This document shows, piece by piece, positions 23,663 to 32,180 of a DNA stretch of 64,000 nt. The notes below the pieces were generated by a model that did not search any database, was not told the DNA's origin, and worked only from the letters and a program-made list of their open reading frames with translations. Numbering within the stretch: position 1 is the first letter of the stretch; each line of letters begins with the position of its first letter. Both the position numbers and the translations under genes were made by a program. Source of the stretch: UMGS1498 sp900552335 (GTDB taxonomy: Bacteria; Bacillota_I; Bacilli_A; RF39; UBA660). The stretch lies in NCBI GenBank assembly GCA_902477075.1, contig CABSFU010000003.1, positions 1-64,000 on the forward strand. Reading direction: 5' to 3'.

Positions 23663-24571
23663 CTATTTTTGATAATACTGAATAATATCTTCTATTAAAT
23701 TCTTATTAAATTCTTTTTTACGTATCATTTCTATTTCAAACTTAAATGGTGGATATATTCTACTTTTTCCATTTAAACCATCTACATAAGGAGTTTCCAA
23801 AATTTTTGGAATATTCTCTAATAAAGGATGATAAATAACATGTAATAAATTTTCAAATCCAATCGTACCATATCCTATGTTTTCATGACGGTCTTTGTGA
23901 GCTCCTATTACATTTTTGCTATCATTAATATGAAGACAAGCTAGTTTATTAATCCCTATAATTTCATCAAATTTTTTCAAAACATGATCAAATTCAGATA
24001 TATCATATCCAGCGTCATTAATATGACAAGTATCTAAACATACTTTCAAATGTTCCCTATATTGGCACTTTTCTATAATGGACTGTATTTCTTCAAAACG
24101 GGATGCAATTTCAGTACCTTTTCCAGCCATTGTTTCCAAACAGATATCTACTTTTTGATCATGTGACATTGCTAAATTAAGACTTTCTGCAATATTTTGA
24201 ATGCCTTGTTCAATCCCTACACCAACATGACTTCCAGGATGTAGCACTAACTTTGTGAAACCTAGAGACTCTACTCTTTTTATTTCCTCTTTTAAGAAAT
24301 GAACATTAAAATCAAAATTGTTGATATTTGCTAGATTAATAATATATGGAGCATGAACAACAACATTGCTAGGCTCAATACCATTTTCTTTCATTAGTTC
24401 TTGACCTTGTTTGACTAAATCTAAATTAATTTTTTCTCTCTTTGTATTTTGGGGAGCACCTGTATAAAACATAAATGTATTTTCGCCATAACTAAGTGCT
24501 TCTTTAATACTTCCTATTATTTGATCTTCTTTTTTAAAAGATACATGACTTCCTATAATTAAATTTTTCAT
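23663..24571 (-). CDS. nfo: Endonuclease IV (AP endonuclease)
   Basis: 302 aa, slightly longer than E. coli Nfo (285). Cleaves 5' of abasic sites in base-excision repair using three zinc ions. Seen: GSHVSFKK start, VVHAPYIINLAN, LVLHPGSHVG, ICLETMAGKGTE, KVCLDTCHINDAGYD, CLHINDSKN...AHKDRHENIGYGTIG, and ILETP near the C-terminus; these supply the zinc-binding His/Glu/Asp. Followed immediately by poly-G leader C. Confidence 0.96.
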   Translation of the reverse strand: MKNLIIGSHVSFKKEDQIIGSIKEALSYGENTFMFYTGAPQNTKREKINLDLVKQGQELMKENGIEPSNVVVHAPYIINLANINNFDFNVHFLKEEIKRVESLGFTKLVLHPGSHVGVGIEQGIQNIAESLNLAMSHDQKVDICLETMAGKGTEIASRFEEIQSIIEKCQYREHLKVCLDTCHINDAGYDISEFDHVLKKFDEIIGINKLACLHINDSKNVIGAHKDRHENIGYGTIGFENLLHVIYHPLLENIPKILETPYVDGLNGKSRIYPPFKFEIEMIRKKEFNKNLIEDIIQYYQK

Positions 24572-24673
24572 AACTACCTCACATAGTTATTATAACAAAA
24601 ATTTTAAAAATTTAAAAATTTATTTAGGTATCTTTGAAAAAAATGACTATATTCTTAGTGAAAGGAGGTAAAC

Positions 24674-24853
24674 ATGAACTTAAGACACAATCTAGAAGAT
24701 TTTAATGATTTTTTCTTAAACAATGAAGAATATAATGATGAAATTTTATTCGAACTAGATAGTTTACATTGTAAATTAGATATTTTAGCCAAAATGTTAT
24801 TATTAGATAATTTTGAAGAAAAATTAAAATTATATAAGCAATTTTTTCAATAG
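24674..24853 (+). CDS. 59-aa acidic small protein
   Basis: Ideal AAAGGAGG 6 nt before the ATG. Reads MNLRHNLEDFNDFFLNNEEY, then DEILFELDSLHCKLDILAKM and a helical end LKLYKQFFQ. Acidic, Leu/Phe-rich, no signal. Not recognised. It converges with the DUF421 gene: the stop at 24853 abuts that gene's stop. Confidence 0.65.
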   Translation: MNLRHNLEDFNDFFLNNEEYNDEILFELDSLHCKLDILAKMLLLDNFEEKLKLYKQFFQ

Positions 24854-25483
24854 TTATTCTAAATCATCTTTGTCAATAAAAAAAGTTTTGTTTTTCGTAT
24901 AAAATGCATAAAAAACATTTTCTAATTTTTTGTTTTTGTTTTCTAATAGTTGTAGAAGCCATTCTTTATCTTTATGGATTTCTTTTAAACTATGTTCTTC
25001 CATCTTACCATCTAATATAATGGGAAGTGGATAATCTTTTGTATTCTGAAAAATAGATAAATCTCCAGTCGTCTCTAGTATAGCATAATCCACTTCTTCA
25101 ATACTCTTAATGCCTTTACTTCTAAGTTCTAATACTAAATCATCTAAGGTATATCTTAATTTGCTCATGGCACTAAATCGAACTTTTCCATCTTTAATAA
25201 TAACAGTTGGTGTTCCATCAATAAATCTTCGAATTTTTGTACTTTTTAAACTTAAATAACTAATTATCATTTCAGAAGTCACTAAAACTAAAATAGGAAC
25301 AATAGACACCAAAAGAGAGGTTTCTGTTTCTTCAATGGAAAGAGCCGCCAACTCTGCAATTAAAATCGTCACAATTAAATCTCCAATACCTAACTCACTA
25401 ATTTCTTTTTTTCCCATAATTCGATATACTAAAATAATAAAAGCATACAATACAAATGTTTTAAATATCAACATAGTGTACAT
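24854..25483 (-). CDS. DUF421/YetF-like membrane protein
   Basis: 209 aa from the ATG at 25483 (AGGTGAG upstream). Three N-terminal transmembrane helices (FKTFVLYAFIILVYRIMGKK, LIVTILIAELAALSI, VSIVPILVLVTSEMIISYLS) and a cytoplasmic C-terminal domain with GTPTVIIKDGKV, LDDLVLELRSKGI and VDYAILETTGDLSIF, all typical of YetF-type proteins. Function of the family is poorly defined; in Bacillus several members relate to spore or envelope biology. Confidence 0.9.
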   Translation of the reverse strand: MYTMLIFKTFVLYAFIILVYRIMGKKEISELGIGDLIVTILIAELAALSIEETETSLLVSIVPILVLVTSEMIISYLSLKSTKIRRFIDGTPTVIIKDGKVRFSAMSKLRYTLDDLVLELRSKGIKSIEEVDYAILETTGDLSIFQNTKDYPLPIILDGKMEEHSLKEIHKDKEWLLQLLENKNKKLENVFYAFYTKNKTFFIDKDDLE

Positions 25484-25555
25484 AATCTCACCTATTTCAT
25501 TATGAATAGATACATAATTTTTATTCACCAAACATATTTTTAATTAGGTGATAAC

Positions 25556-25912
25556 ATGAATTATTTAAAAAAAATAGGGTTTGGTTTATTATATACAGTA
25601 ATTCCCATACTTGTTTTAACTCTTATAGTAACCTTACTTCATTATTTTGGAATTATCAGTAAGGGTTTCTTATCTATTATGGAAATTCTAATACCTTCTT
25701 TATCCCTTTCTGTAGGAGGATTTCAAATTGGAAGAAGAAGTAAGCAAAAAGGATGGTTAGAAGGAATTAAATTTTCTTTCGTTGTCTTCATTTTACTTAT
25801 TGTTTTAAATGTTGTTTTCCACAACACAATGGAAATTAAAAATATACTATATTACCTAATTATTTTTTCCTTATGTATAGTTGGAAGTATGATGGGAATT
25901 AACAAAAAATAG
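25556..25912 (+). CDS. TIGR04086-type (YrzE-like) four-TM membrane protein
   Basis: 118 aa with four hydrophobic helices and the strings SLSVGGFQIGRRSKQKGWLEG and VGSMMGINKK typical of the YrzE-like family, found next to tgt/yajC in Bacilli. Here it lies convergent to tgt with a 6-bp gap. AGGTGAT precedes the ATG. Function unknown. Confidence 0.85.
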   Translation: MNYLKKIGFGLLYTVIPILVLTLIVTLLHYFGIISKGFLSIMEILIPSLSLSVGGFQIGRRSKQKGWLEGIKFSFVVFILLIVLNVVFHNTMEIKNILYYLIIFSLCIVGSMMGINKK

Positions 25913-25918
25913 CATCTT

Positions 25919-27043
25919 TTAATGATTGCTATTTTTATATTGTTCTATAAATTTTTCTTTATATTCTAGTAGTGTATCTTCTTCTATTGCTTTTCTAAGT
26001 TCTTCTGTTAATTTAATTAAAAAACGAACATTATGAATAGATAATAGTCTTGCACCAAATGTTTCATTACAAGTGATTAAATGTCTAATATACGCCTTTG
26101 TATAATGTTTGCATGCATAACAGTCACAATTCTCTTCGATTGGAGTAAAATCCTCTTTATACTTGGCATTCTTAATATTAATTTTACCATTTCTTGTAAA
26201 AGCATTTCCATGTCTAGCAATACGAGTTGGTAAAACACAATCGAACATGTCTACGCCCCTAATAACACCTTCAATAATATCAATTGGATCTCCTACTCCC
26301 ATTAAATAGCGTGGTTTATCTTCTGGTAAATATGGAATCGCGTAGTCTATCATGTGATACATTGTTACTTTGTCTTCTCCTACACTGGTACCCCCAATAG
26401 AATAGCCATCAAAATTCATTTTTACCGTTTCTTCCGCACTATATTTTCTTAAATCTTCAAACTCTCCACCCTGTACAATTCCAAATAAAGATTGTCTTGG
26501 GTTTTGATGCACTGCTTTTCCTCTTGCTGCCCATCTTAAGGTACGTTCCACACTCTGCTTCATATAATCATATGTAACAGGATATGGAGGACATTCATCA
26601 AATGACATAGCAATGTCACTATCTAGTTTATTTTGTACTCTAATAGATTCCTCTGGTGTTAAAAATAGCGCCTTACCATCTAAATGGCTTTTAAAATGAA
26701 CTCCTTCTTCTGTAATATCTTTCTTTTTGTTTTTAGCTAATGAAAATACTTGAAAACCACCACTATCTGTTAAAATTGGTCCATCATAATTCATAAATTG
26801 ATGTAAACCGCCTGCTTTTTCTACAATGTCTGCTCCTGGTCTTAGCCATAAATGATAAGTATTTGATAAGATTACTGCACTATGCATTTCTTTTAACTCT
26901 TCTGGTGATAGAGTTTTAACTGTTGCTTGTGTACCAACTGGCATAAACATTGGGGTATCAAAACTACCATAGTTTGTGTGCAAAATTCCCCTTCTCGCTT
27001 TTGTATTTTTTTCTTGTTTGATTAATTCATATTTTATTTTCAT
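25919..27043 (-). CDS. tgt: tRNA-guanine transglycosylase
   Basis: 374 aa, full length. Exchanges G34 for preQ1 in tRNAs with GUN anticodons. Seen: LTDSGGFQVFSLA (catalytic/binding Asp), GGTSVGE, CVLPTRIARHGNAF (nucleophile Asp just before), and the zinc site CDCYACKHYTKAYIRHL with a downstream His. GAGGGATAGT favours the ATG at 27043 over the in-frame ATG at 27061. No queA lies next to it in the window. Confidence 0.97.
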   Translation of the reverse strand: MKIKYELIKQEKNTKARRGILHTNYGSFDTPMFMPVGTQATVKTLSPEELKEMHSAVILSNTYHLWLRPGADIVEKAGGLHQFMNYDGPILTDSGGFQVFSLAKNKKKDITEEGVHFKSHLDGKALFLTPEESIRVQNKLDSDIAMSFDECPPYPVTYDYMKQSVERTLRWAARGKAVHQNPRQSLFGIVQGGEFEDLRKYSAEETVKMNFDGYSIGGTSVGEDKVTMYHMIDYAIPYLPEDKPRYLMGVGDPIDIIEGVIRGVDMFDCVLPTRIARHGNAFTRNGKINIKNAKYKEDFTPIEENCDCYACKHYTKAYIRHLITCNETFGARLLSIHNVRFLIKLTEELRKAIEEDTLLEYKEKFIEQYKNSNH

Positions 27044-27120
27044 ACTATCCCTCGGTAACATTATACCAACATTTTAGTAAATTACAAGAGCTATTTTCAT
27101 ATAATGATATAGGTGATAGT

Positions 27121-27546
27121 ATGGCAATTATTAAATTTACAACAAAAGAACAAGAGTTACTTGCTCGTTTAATGAGGGCTGAAGCTGTTGGAGAAGGTAA
27201 TCTCGGAATGCTTATGGTTGGAAATGTTGTAATCAATAGAGGAATTAGTGATTGTTTGACTTTTAAAAATGTTAATACCATTTCTGATGTAATCTATCAA
27301 AAAAATCAATTTTCTGGTGTTAACAGCCCTTTATTCTTTTCTAATCCAAATACAAAAGAAAAAGAATTAGCAGGAAGGGTAATACGTGGAGAATATTTTC
27401 ATCCTGCTACCAATGCGTTATGGTTTTATGCTCCTAGTGGGAATGATTCCTGTAAGAATAGTTGGTATAATCAATCTTTAGCAGGCAGATATAAAAGTCA
27501 CTGTTTTTATAAACCAAACTCTGGAGTTTGTAAAGCTTTACATTAA
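27121..27546 (+). CDS. SleB/CwlJ-type cell wall hydrolase
   Basis: 141 aa, only the catalytic domain. Hydrolase_2 signatures: LLARLMRAEAVGEGNLGMLM (catalytic Glu), VGNVVINR, YQKNQFSGV and HPATNALWFYAP. Members degrade spore cortex peptidoglycan at germination (SleB, CwlJ). Absence of a signal peptide and peptidoglycan-binding domain resembles CwlJ. AGGTGATAGT precedes the ATG. It is divergent from tgt and converges with the interrupted LysM amidase. The spore role is inferred from the family. Confidence 0.88.
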   Translation: MAIIKFTTKEQELLARLMRAEAVGEGNLGMLMVGNVVINRGISDCLTFKNVNTISDVIYQKNQFSGVNSPLFFSNPNTKEKELAGRVIRGEYFHPATNALWFYAPSGNDSCKNSWYNQSLAGRYKSHCFYKPNSGVCKALH

Positions 27547-27578
27547 AAAACTTTTCAAAAAAATGAAAAGTTTTTTCT
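27547..27578. terminator. Bidirectional terminator between SleB-like gene and LysM amidase
   Basis: AAAACTTTTCA, AAAAAA loop, TGAAAAGTTTTTT. T-runs on both strands. Confidence 0.8.
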
Positions 27579-28659
27579 ATATTATTAACTTTTGACCTAT
27601 TGATAATGTGTTACTAGTAAGGTTATTTTTTGTCTTGATACTGTCCACACTTGTGTTATATTTTCTAGCTATAGAATAAAGAGTATCCCCATTCTTTACA
27701 GTATATGCAGTAGAACTACTGGTGTTACTTGGAATTCTTATAACTTGACCAATGGATAATAAATTACTTGTTAAATTGTTATAATTCATTAAATCAGATA
27801 CCGTTACATTGTATTTTTTAGCAATTGAATACAAATTATCTCCGCTTTTTACAGTATATGTTACTTCTGATGTACTTGGAATTTCTTCTTCATAAGCCAC
27901 TGGTATTTTTAAAACTTGACCAACTGTTAAAATAGTAGAACCAAGGTTATTAAAATCCATAATTTCTTGCATTGTTATCCCATATTTTTTGGCAATACTG
28001 TACAAACTATCACCCGATACAACTTTGTATAATATATAGTCTTCTGTACCAGTTGGAATAATTAGTACTTGACCAATACTTAATAAATTACTTGATAAGT
28101 TATTTGCTTGTTTTAAGGCATTTACATCTACGTTATATTTTCTAGCAATACTATAAAGGCTATCTCCTTTTTGAACTGTATAAACATTATTACTTGTACT
28201 TTCTTTTTTTCCAGGTATTACTAATTTTTGACCAATAGATAAAGAGTTACTTGTTAAATTATTTGCTTTTTTTAAATCATCTACTGTAGTGTTGAATTTT
28301 TTAGCAATACTCCATAACGAATCACCACTTTTAACAGTATAGACATTTTCCTGTTCTACTGAATAACCAATGTATTCAAGTATTGCATCGACTACAGCTT
28401 TGGTTAAGTTTTTATAATCATTTTTTAATTGTGTTGGATCATCTAATGTGCTGTCTAAAAATCCATATTCTACAATAATTGCTTCTGTGTTACCCGTATT
28501 TCTATGAATAAAATAATAATCTTTGGCAGTATTACTAGGTAATCGCCTTTGATAAGCCTCTCGTACATTTTGACCAGCATTTTTGAATGAATTTAAAATT
28601 AAATTTGAAAGTGTATTATTGTTACGAAGAGCATAAATTACTTCAGCACCATCTGCACC
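27577..28659 (-). pseudogene. 3' part of LysM N-acetylmuramoyl-L-alanine amidase, split by integrative element
   Basis: Open frame of 360 codons with no start of its own. It begins at the attL core as GADGAEVIYALRN, the second half of an Amidase_3 domain. The catalytic Glu is in IIVEYGFLDST. Five LysM repeats follow, each with a variant of YTVKSGDSLYSIAKKYN. Joined to 41112-41405 at the core it gives about 447 aa: amidase domain plus 5 LysM. Zinc ligands are on the other piece. Likely cleaves the peptidoglycan amide bond and binds glycans via LysM; broken in this state. Excision would restore it. Confidence 0.9.
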
Positions 28660-28681
28660 TGGTGATGGTCATTGTGTAACG
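28656..28681. other. Attachment site, left end
   Basis: Core CACCT (28656-28660) followed by the attP half-site GGTGATGGTCATTGTGTAAC plus G. Flank on the left is amidase coding sequence. Confidence 0.85.
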
Positions 28682-28684
28682 TTT

Positions 28685-29536
28685 TTATTTTTTTGCTAAA
28701 TCCATTATATAATTTTCAATTACTTTTTTATTTTCATTTATCTCTTGTTGCAAATTTGAACAATCAATTTTCATTTTTTCTAATATACCTTTATATTTAT
28801 CTGAAAAATGTTCATTAATCTCCCAATGAAGATATTTTTTATATTTATTAGTATAATCTTCAGTTAATTTATTTTTGTCTACTTTTGAACACAATAATAC
28901 AAATCCCATAAATATACAAAAAGCATCTATATGATCTTTTTTGTCAGCAATTAAATATTTTAAAGATGAATATATTAATAATTCTAAAAAATAAGCAATC
29001 AGATAAAAATATAAAGCAAATAAATCCTCATCTTTGTTTCTATTTACTTCTATCATCATACTAACTACAATTGAGCTATGTGTATATAAACATAATTTTT
29101 CATAAGTCTCTTCCAACAGTAATTGTAATTCATCATCTTCAAATTCTTCAAATAAAATAGAGTTAATCTCTTTTAATTTAAATTTAAAATTCTTTAGTAT
29201 TGCAGTAGGGCGTGTATTATCTGTTTTGCCACATTTTTCTAAATTCTTAAATTCTTCAAATGTATTCTTTGGATCAAAATATATCATCATTGACATCATT
29301 ATTTTTTCCATGCAAGAACGCATCAACGTTGCAGAATCAACTAAGTCTTTTTTTCTTAAAAGTTTATAAACATTACTAATTGTATTATTAGCCTGTTGCA
29401 ATAAATTGATTGTTTCAATGCTAATATTTTCTGTAACAGATAAATTCTTTAAATATTTCTTTATATATCTTCTCATTGGTTTTACAAAATTTGTCTTTAC
29501 TAATTGTTCAATAAATATCATATCTTTTTCTTCCAT
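28685..29536 (-). CDS. Unknown 283-aa cargo protein
   Basis: Begins MEEKDMIFIEQLVKTNFVKP. Almost wholly alpha-helical, with Cys/Met-rich segments (RSCMEKIMMSMMIYF, HIDAFCIFMGFVLLCSKV) that may be buried helices, or weak membrane segments. Pattern resembles DUF5677-like proteins found on mobile elements, but I am not certain. It ends 4 bp from the attP arm, so it is the last gene of the element. Downstream of the recombinase gene by 63 bp. A defence accessory role is possible; none is claimed. Confidence 0.8.
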   Translation of the reverse strand: MEEKDMIFIEQLVKTNFVKPMRRYIKKYLKNLSVTENISIETINLLQQANNTISNVYKLLRKKDLVDSATLMRSCMEKIMMSMMIYFDPKNTFEEFKNLEKCGKTDNTRPTAILKNFKFKLKEINSILFEEFEDDELQLLLEETYEKLCLYTHSSIVVSMMIEVNRNKDEDLFALYFYLIAYFLELLIYSSLKYLIADKKDHIDAFCIFMGFVLLCSKVDKNKLTEDYTNKYKKYLHWEINEHFSDKYKGILEKMKIDCSNLQQEINENKKVIENYIMDLAKK

Positions 29537-29598
29537 TTTGTCCCCCCTATAAGTAGTTCATCTATTCTATGTTTACTTTGTTCCAAAAGGAGCAAAGT

Positions 29599-31188
29599 TT
29601 AAATATTATTTAATATACTAAATTTGTAAATTATTTCAATATTTTTATCTTTATCTATAACTATTTTATCAATAATAGTTTGCATTAATTCTCTTGTAGG
29701 ATTTTCAATATCAATTAAAGATTTTATTTTATCTTCATAGCATTTTAAATCATCAGTCTTATTTTTAATTACCTTTGTATCTGCTCTTAATTTATTTATT
29801 TCACTACGTAATTTAGTTAGTAAAACTTCTGTATCATTTGCTATTCTTTTATACATTTCATCTGATACTATGCCTTTAAACTTATCTTCATAAAGCATAT
29901 CCAATTTACTTAGATATTCTTTTTCTTTATTCTGTAACTCGTTTATTTTTTCCTTTAGCTTAGAATCATTTCTTTTCTTATTATTAATCTCACTTGCTAT
30001 ATCGGATACATTAATAGCGGCTATATATTTTTTACAAGTACCTTTAATAACATCTAATAATGCTTGTTCTAGCTTATCATAAGGCATAAAATGTGGATAA
30101 CACATTTTTCTTTTTGGATCTCTCGAATATCTATTACAATTAATAGTCCAATAGTCTTGATTTTTCCTATAAATAATAGTTAATGTATTACCACATTCCT
30201 TACAATATAACAAATTTTCAAATAGTCTTTTTTCTCTTTTTGTATTATTAGTAACATTAGTCCTTTTAACATTATTTTGAACCTTTTCAAATATAACTCT
30301 ATCAACAAGAGGTTCATGAGTATTTTTAACAATACTCCAATTTGCTCTAGGTAATGCCTTTTTCTTTTTTGATTTATAAGACACTTTAGTTTGAACACTT
30401 TGAACCATATCACCAACATACATTTGATTTTTAAGAATTTTTTTTACAGAAGATATAGTCCACATTGGATTATATTTATTATTAGCATGAGCATTTTTTC
30501 TTTTAAGACTACTTGGTGTTTTAATCTTATTATCATTTAAATAAGTTGTTATTTCCGATAATCCAACTCCTTCATATGCCATATCAAATATTTTCTTAAC
30601 TACTGGTGCATATTCAGGATCTGGTATTAAGTGCCCTTTATCTTCCGGATCTCTTAAAAGGCCATAACTTGGAGCACTACCAATAAACTTACCGTTTCTT
30701 CTTTTATCATTTAAAACATTTCTAATTTTGACTGAGTTTTGTTTACTATAATAATCATTACAAGCTATTATAAATGTTGAAGAATCATTACTTGCTTGAT
30801 TTAAAGCATTATCATAACCTTCTTGCATAGAAATGAATCTTATTCCATTTTCAGGGAAGAAAGTTTCCACATAATATCCAGTCATAACATGATCTCTTCC
30901 AAGTCTTGATAAGTCTTTTACTATTACAAGATTGATAACTTTATTTTTGATATCTTCCATCATCTTGTTAAATCCTGGTCTATCAAAATCAGTACCAGAA
31001 AAACCATCATCAACATATTCTCCTACAAAGATAAAACCTTTTTCTTTTACAAAATTCATTAGCATATTTCTTTGATTAAGGACACTCTCACTATCAGATT
31101 CGTAAGCTTTTCCTTCATCAGCTTCAGATAATCTTATATATATTCCTGCTTTGTAAAACTCTGGCATCTGTATTAAAGTGTTATACAT
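29599..31188 (-). CDS. Large serine recombinase (integrase of the element)
   Basis: 529 aa. N-terminal resolvase domain with catalytic Ser21 in YIRLSEADEG, then VDDGFSGTDFDRPGFNKMM and VKDLSRLGRDH. A recombinase domain follows with GSAPSYGLLRDPED. A zinc ribbon has CKECG ... C with NCNRY, then a C-terminal coiled coil (LKEKINELQNKEKEYLSKLD). It catalyses attP x attB recombination. AAAGGAG precedes the ATG. Located near the left end, as expected for the integrase. No clear recombination directionality factor is visible; the small ORFs at 31265 and 31962 are candidates only by position. Confidence 0.96.
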   Translation of the reverse strand: MYNTLIQMPEFYKAGIYIRLSEADEGKAYESDSESVLNQRNMLMNFVKEKGFIFVGEYVDDGFSGTDFDRPGFNKMMEDIKNKVINLVIVKDLSRLGRDHVMTGYYVETFFPENGIRFISMQEGYDNALNQASNDSSTFIIACNDYYSKQNSVKIRNVLNDKRRNGKFIGSAPSYGLLRDPEDKGHLIPDPEYAPVVKKIFDMAYEGVGLSEITTYLNDNKIKTPSSLKRKNAHANNKYNPMWTISSVKKILKNQMYVGDMVQSVQTKVSYKSKKKKALPRANWSIVKNTHEPLVDRVIFEKVQNNVKRTNVTNNTKREKRLFENLLYCKECGNTLTIIYRKNQDYWTINCNRYSRDPKRKMCYPHFMPYDKLEQALLDVIKGTCKKYIAAINVSDIASEINNKKRNDSKLKEKINELQNKEKEYLSKLDMLYEDKFKGIVSDEMYKRIANDTEVLLTKLRSEINKLRADTKVIKNKTDDLKCYEDKIKSLIDIENPTRELMQTIIDKIVIDKDKNIEIIYKFSILNNI

Positions 31189-31225
31189 TTATACTCCTTT
31201 CTTATGTATAACATATTAAAGCCAA

Positions 31226-31254
31226 ATATATTGTACCATAAAAATACAATATAT
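31226..31254. promoter_or_regulatory. Inverted repeat upstream of the recombinase gene
   Basis: ATATATTGTA (31226-31235) and TACAATATAT (31245-31254), a perfect 10-bp inverted repeat with a 9-nt gap, 38 bp before the recombinase start. It overlaps the only promoter-like sequence (TACAAT). Probably an operator; could instead be an RNA hairpin. Confidence 0.5.
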
Positions 31255-31264
31255 CGCCATCGTC

Positions 31265-31357
31265 CTACACATTATTCATCACACTTTTTATATAATTAAT
31301 TATCAGCAAGATTAAATCAGGAGAATCTTTTTTAAATGTTTCTTTTATATTAAACAT
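31265..31357 (-). CDS. 30-aa small protein of the element
   Basis: GAGGTG 5 nt before the ATG. Reads MFNIKETFKKDSPDLILLII then NYIKSVMNNV. An amphipathic or membrane-touching helix. Not recognised. Lies between the HTH gene and the recombinase, on the same strand. Supported by ribosome-binding site and position only. Confidence 0.5.
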   Translation of the reverse strand: MFNIKETFKKDSPDLILLIINYIKSVMNNV

Positions 31358-31398
31358 AAGTCACCTCTTTATAGTGTATGACTTTGTTAAACAATAAA

Positions 31399-31923
31399 TT
31401 ATTCATCTCCTTTTGTTATTTCATTTATTAATTCTTCTAATTCTTTAATTTCTTCTTCACTCATAGGTTCTGATACAGTAGGTTTACCATTCCAAGATAT
31501 GATATTACATTCATTATCATATTCTATAACAGGACCTATATTTTTTCTTATATTATTATTTTTTTTATATTGCTTAAAGTTTTCTTGATTACTAGTATTA
31601 AGATTTTCTTGAATATCTGATATTCTTTTTTTGAATACTTCTGATACTATAATTTTTCTTTTGGAATTATTTTTTTCTTTCTTATCATACTGTAAAACAA
31701 TATAACCATAATTAGATAAACTACTTATACTCTTTGATATTGTTTGCTTACTAACATTAAAACTATTACTAAAAAATTCATTAGTAGCCCAACAATATCC
31801 ATATTTTTTGCAAAGTGACAAAATGTAAATTAATAGTAATCTTTCAAGTGGTGTTAAATTATAATCTCCTAATATACTTGTTGGAAAAACTAATTTAATA
31901 AAAGGCTCAATATCTCTTTCCAT
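31399..31923 (-). CDS. Winged-helix (HTH_36-like) protein of the element
   Basis: 174 aa. Residues 20-100 form a helix-turn-helix of the replication-initiator type: LTPLERLLLIYILSLCKKYG, CWATNEFFSNSFNVSKQTIS, SSLSNYGYIVLQYDKK. The C-terminus is acidic (SEEEIKELEELINEITKGDE). Such proteins occur on plasmids and phages as RepA-like or regulatory factors. Here it may control the integration module or element replication. No SD is obvious but the start fits the domain. Confidence 0.75.
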   Translation of the reverse strand: MERDIEPFIKLVFPTSILGDYNLTPLERLLLIYILSLCKKYGYCWATNEFFSNSFNVSKQTISKSISSLSNYGYIVLQYDKKEKNNSKRKIIVSEVFKKRISDIQENLNTSNQENFKQYKKNNNIRKNIGPVIEYDNECNIISWNGKPTVSEPMSEEEIKELEELINEITKGDE

Positions 31924-31961
31924 ATTTATTGATATAAGATTACCTTAATAATTTATTCTTA

Positions 31962-32087
31962 TCAGTCTTTTAGAGCATAAGAAAAAGAACTGAACAAAGA
32001 ATAGCACAGCAATTCTAGAAATACTCTAGTACTTCCCTTTAATTTTGGCACTTCATTCTTGTTAAGTTCTTTATAAGAACATTGCAT
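31962..32087 (-). CDS. 41-aa small ORF
   Basis: AAGGAAG 3-4 nt before the ATG. Reads MQCSYKELNKNEVPKLKGST, then RVFLELLCYSLFSSFSYALK and D. Basic N-terminus, hydrophobic C-terminal half. Not assigned. It is the main content of the 257-bp gap between the HTH gene and the PD-(D/E)XK gene. Could be a leader peptide or a small membrane-active peptide. Confidence 0.4.
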   Translation of the reverse strand: MQCSYKELNKNEVPKLKGSTRVFLELLCYSLFSSFSYALKD

Positions 32088-32180
32088 AAACTTCCTTAAG
32101 TAAAAGTCGACTTTCCCCGAGTACACTCATCGTACCCTAATTTAATTATAACAAATTTTTGCAAAAAATTCAATCTTCGG

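Noticed and set aside
29570..29600. Terminator after the recombinase gene
   Set aside because: ACTTTGTTCC/GGAGCAAAGT forms a good stem but no T-run follows, so it is not called.
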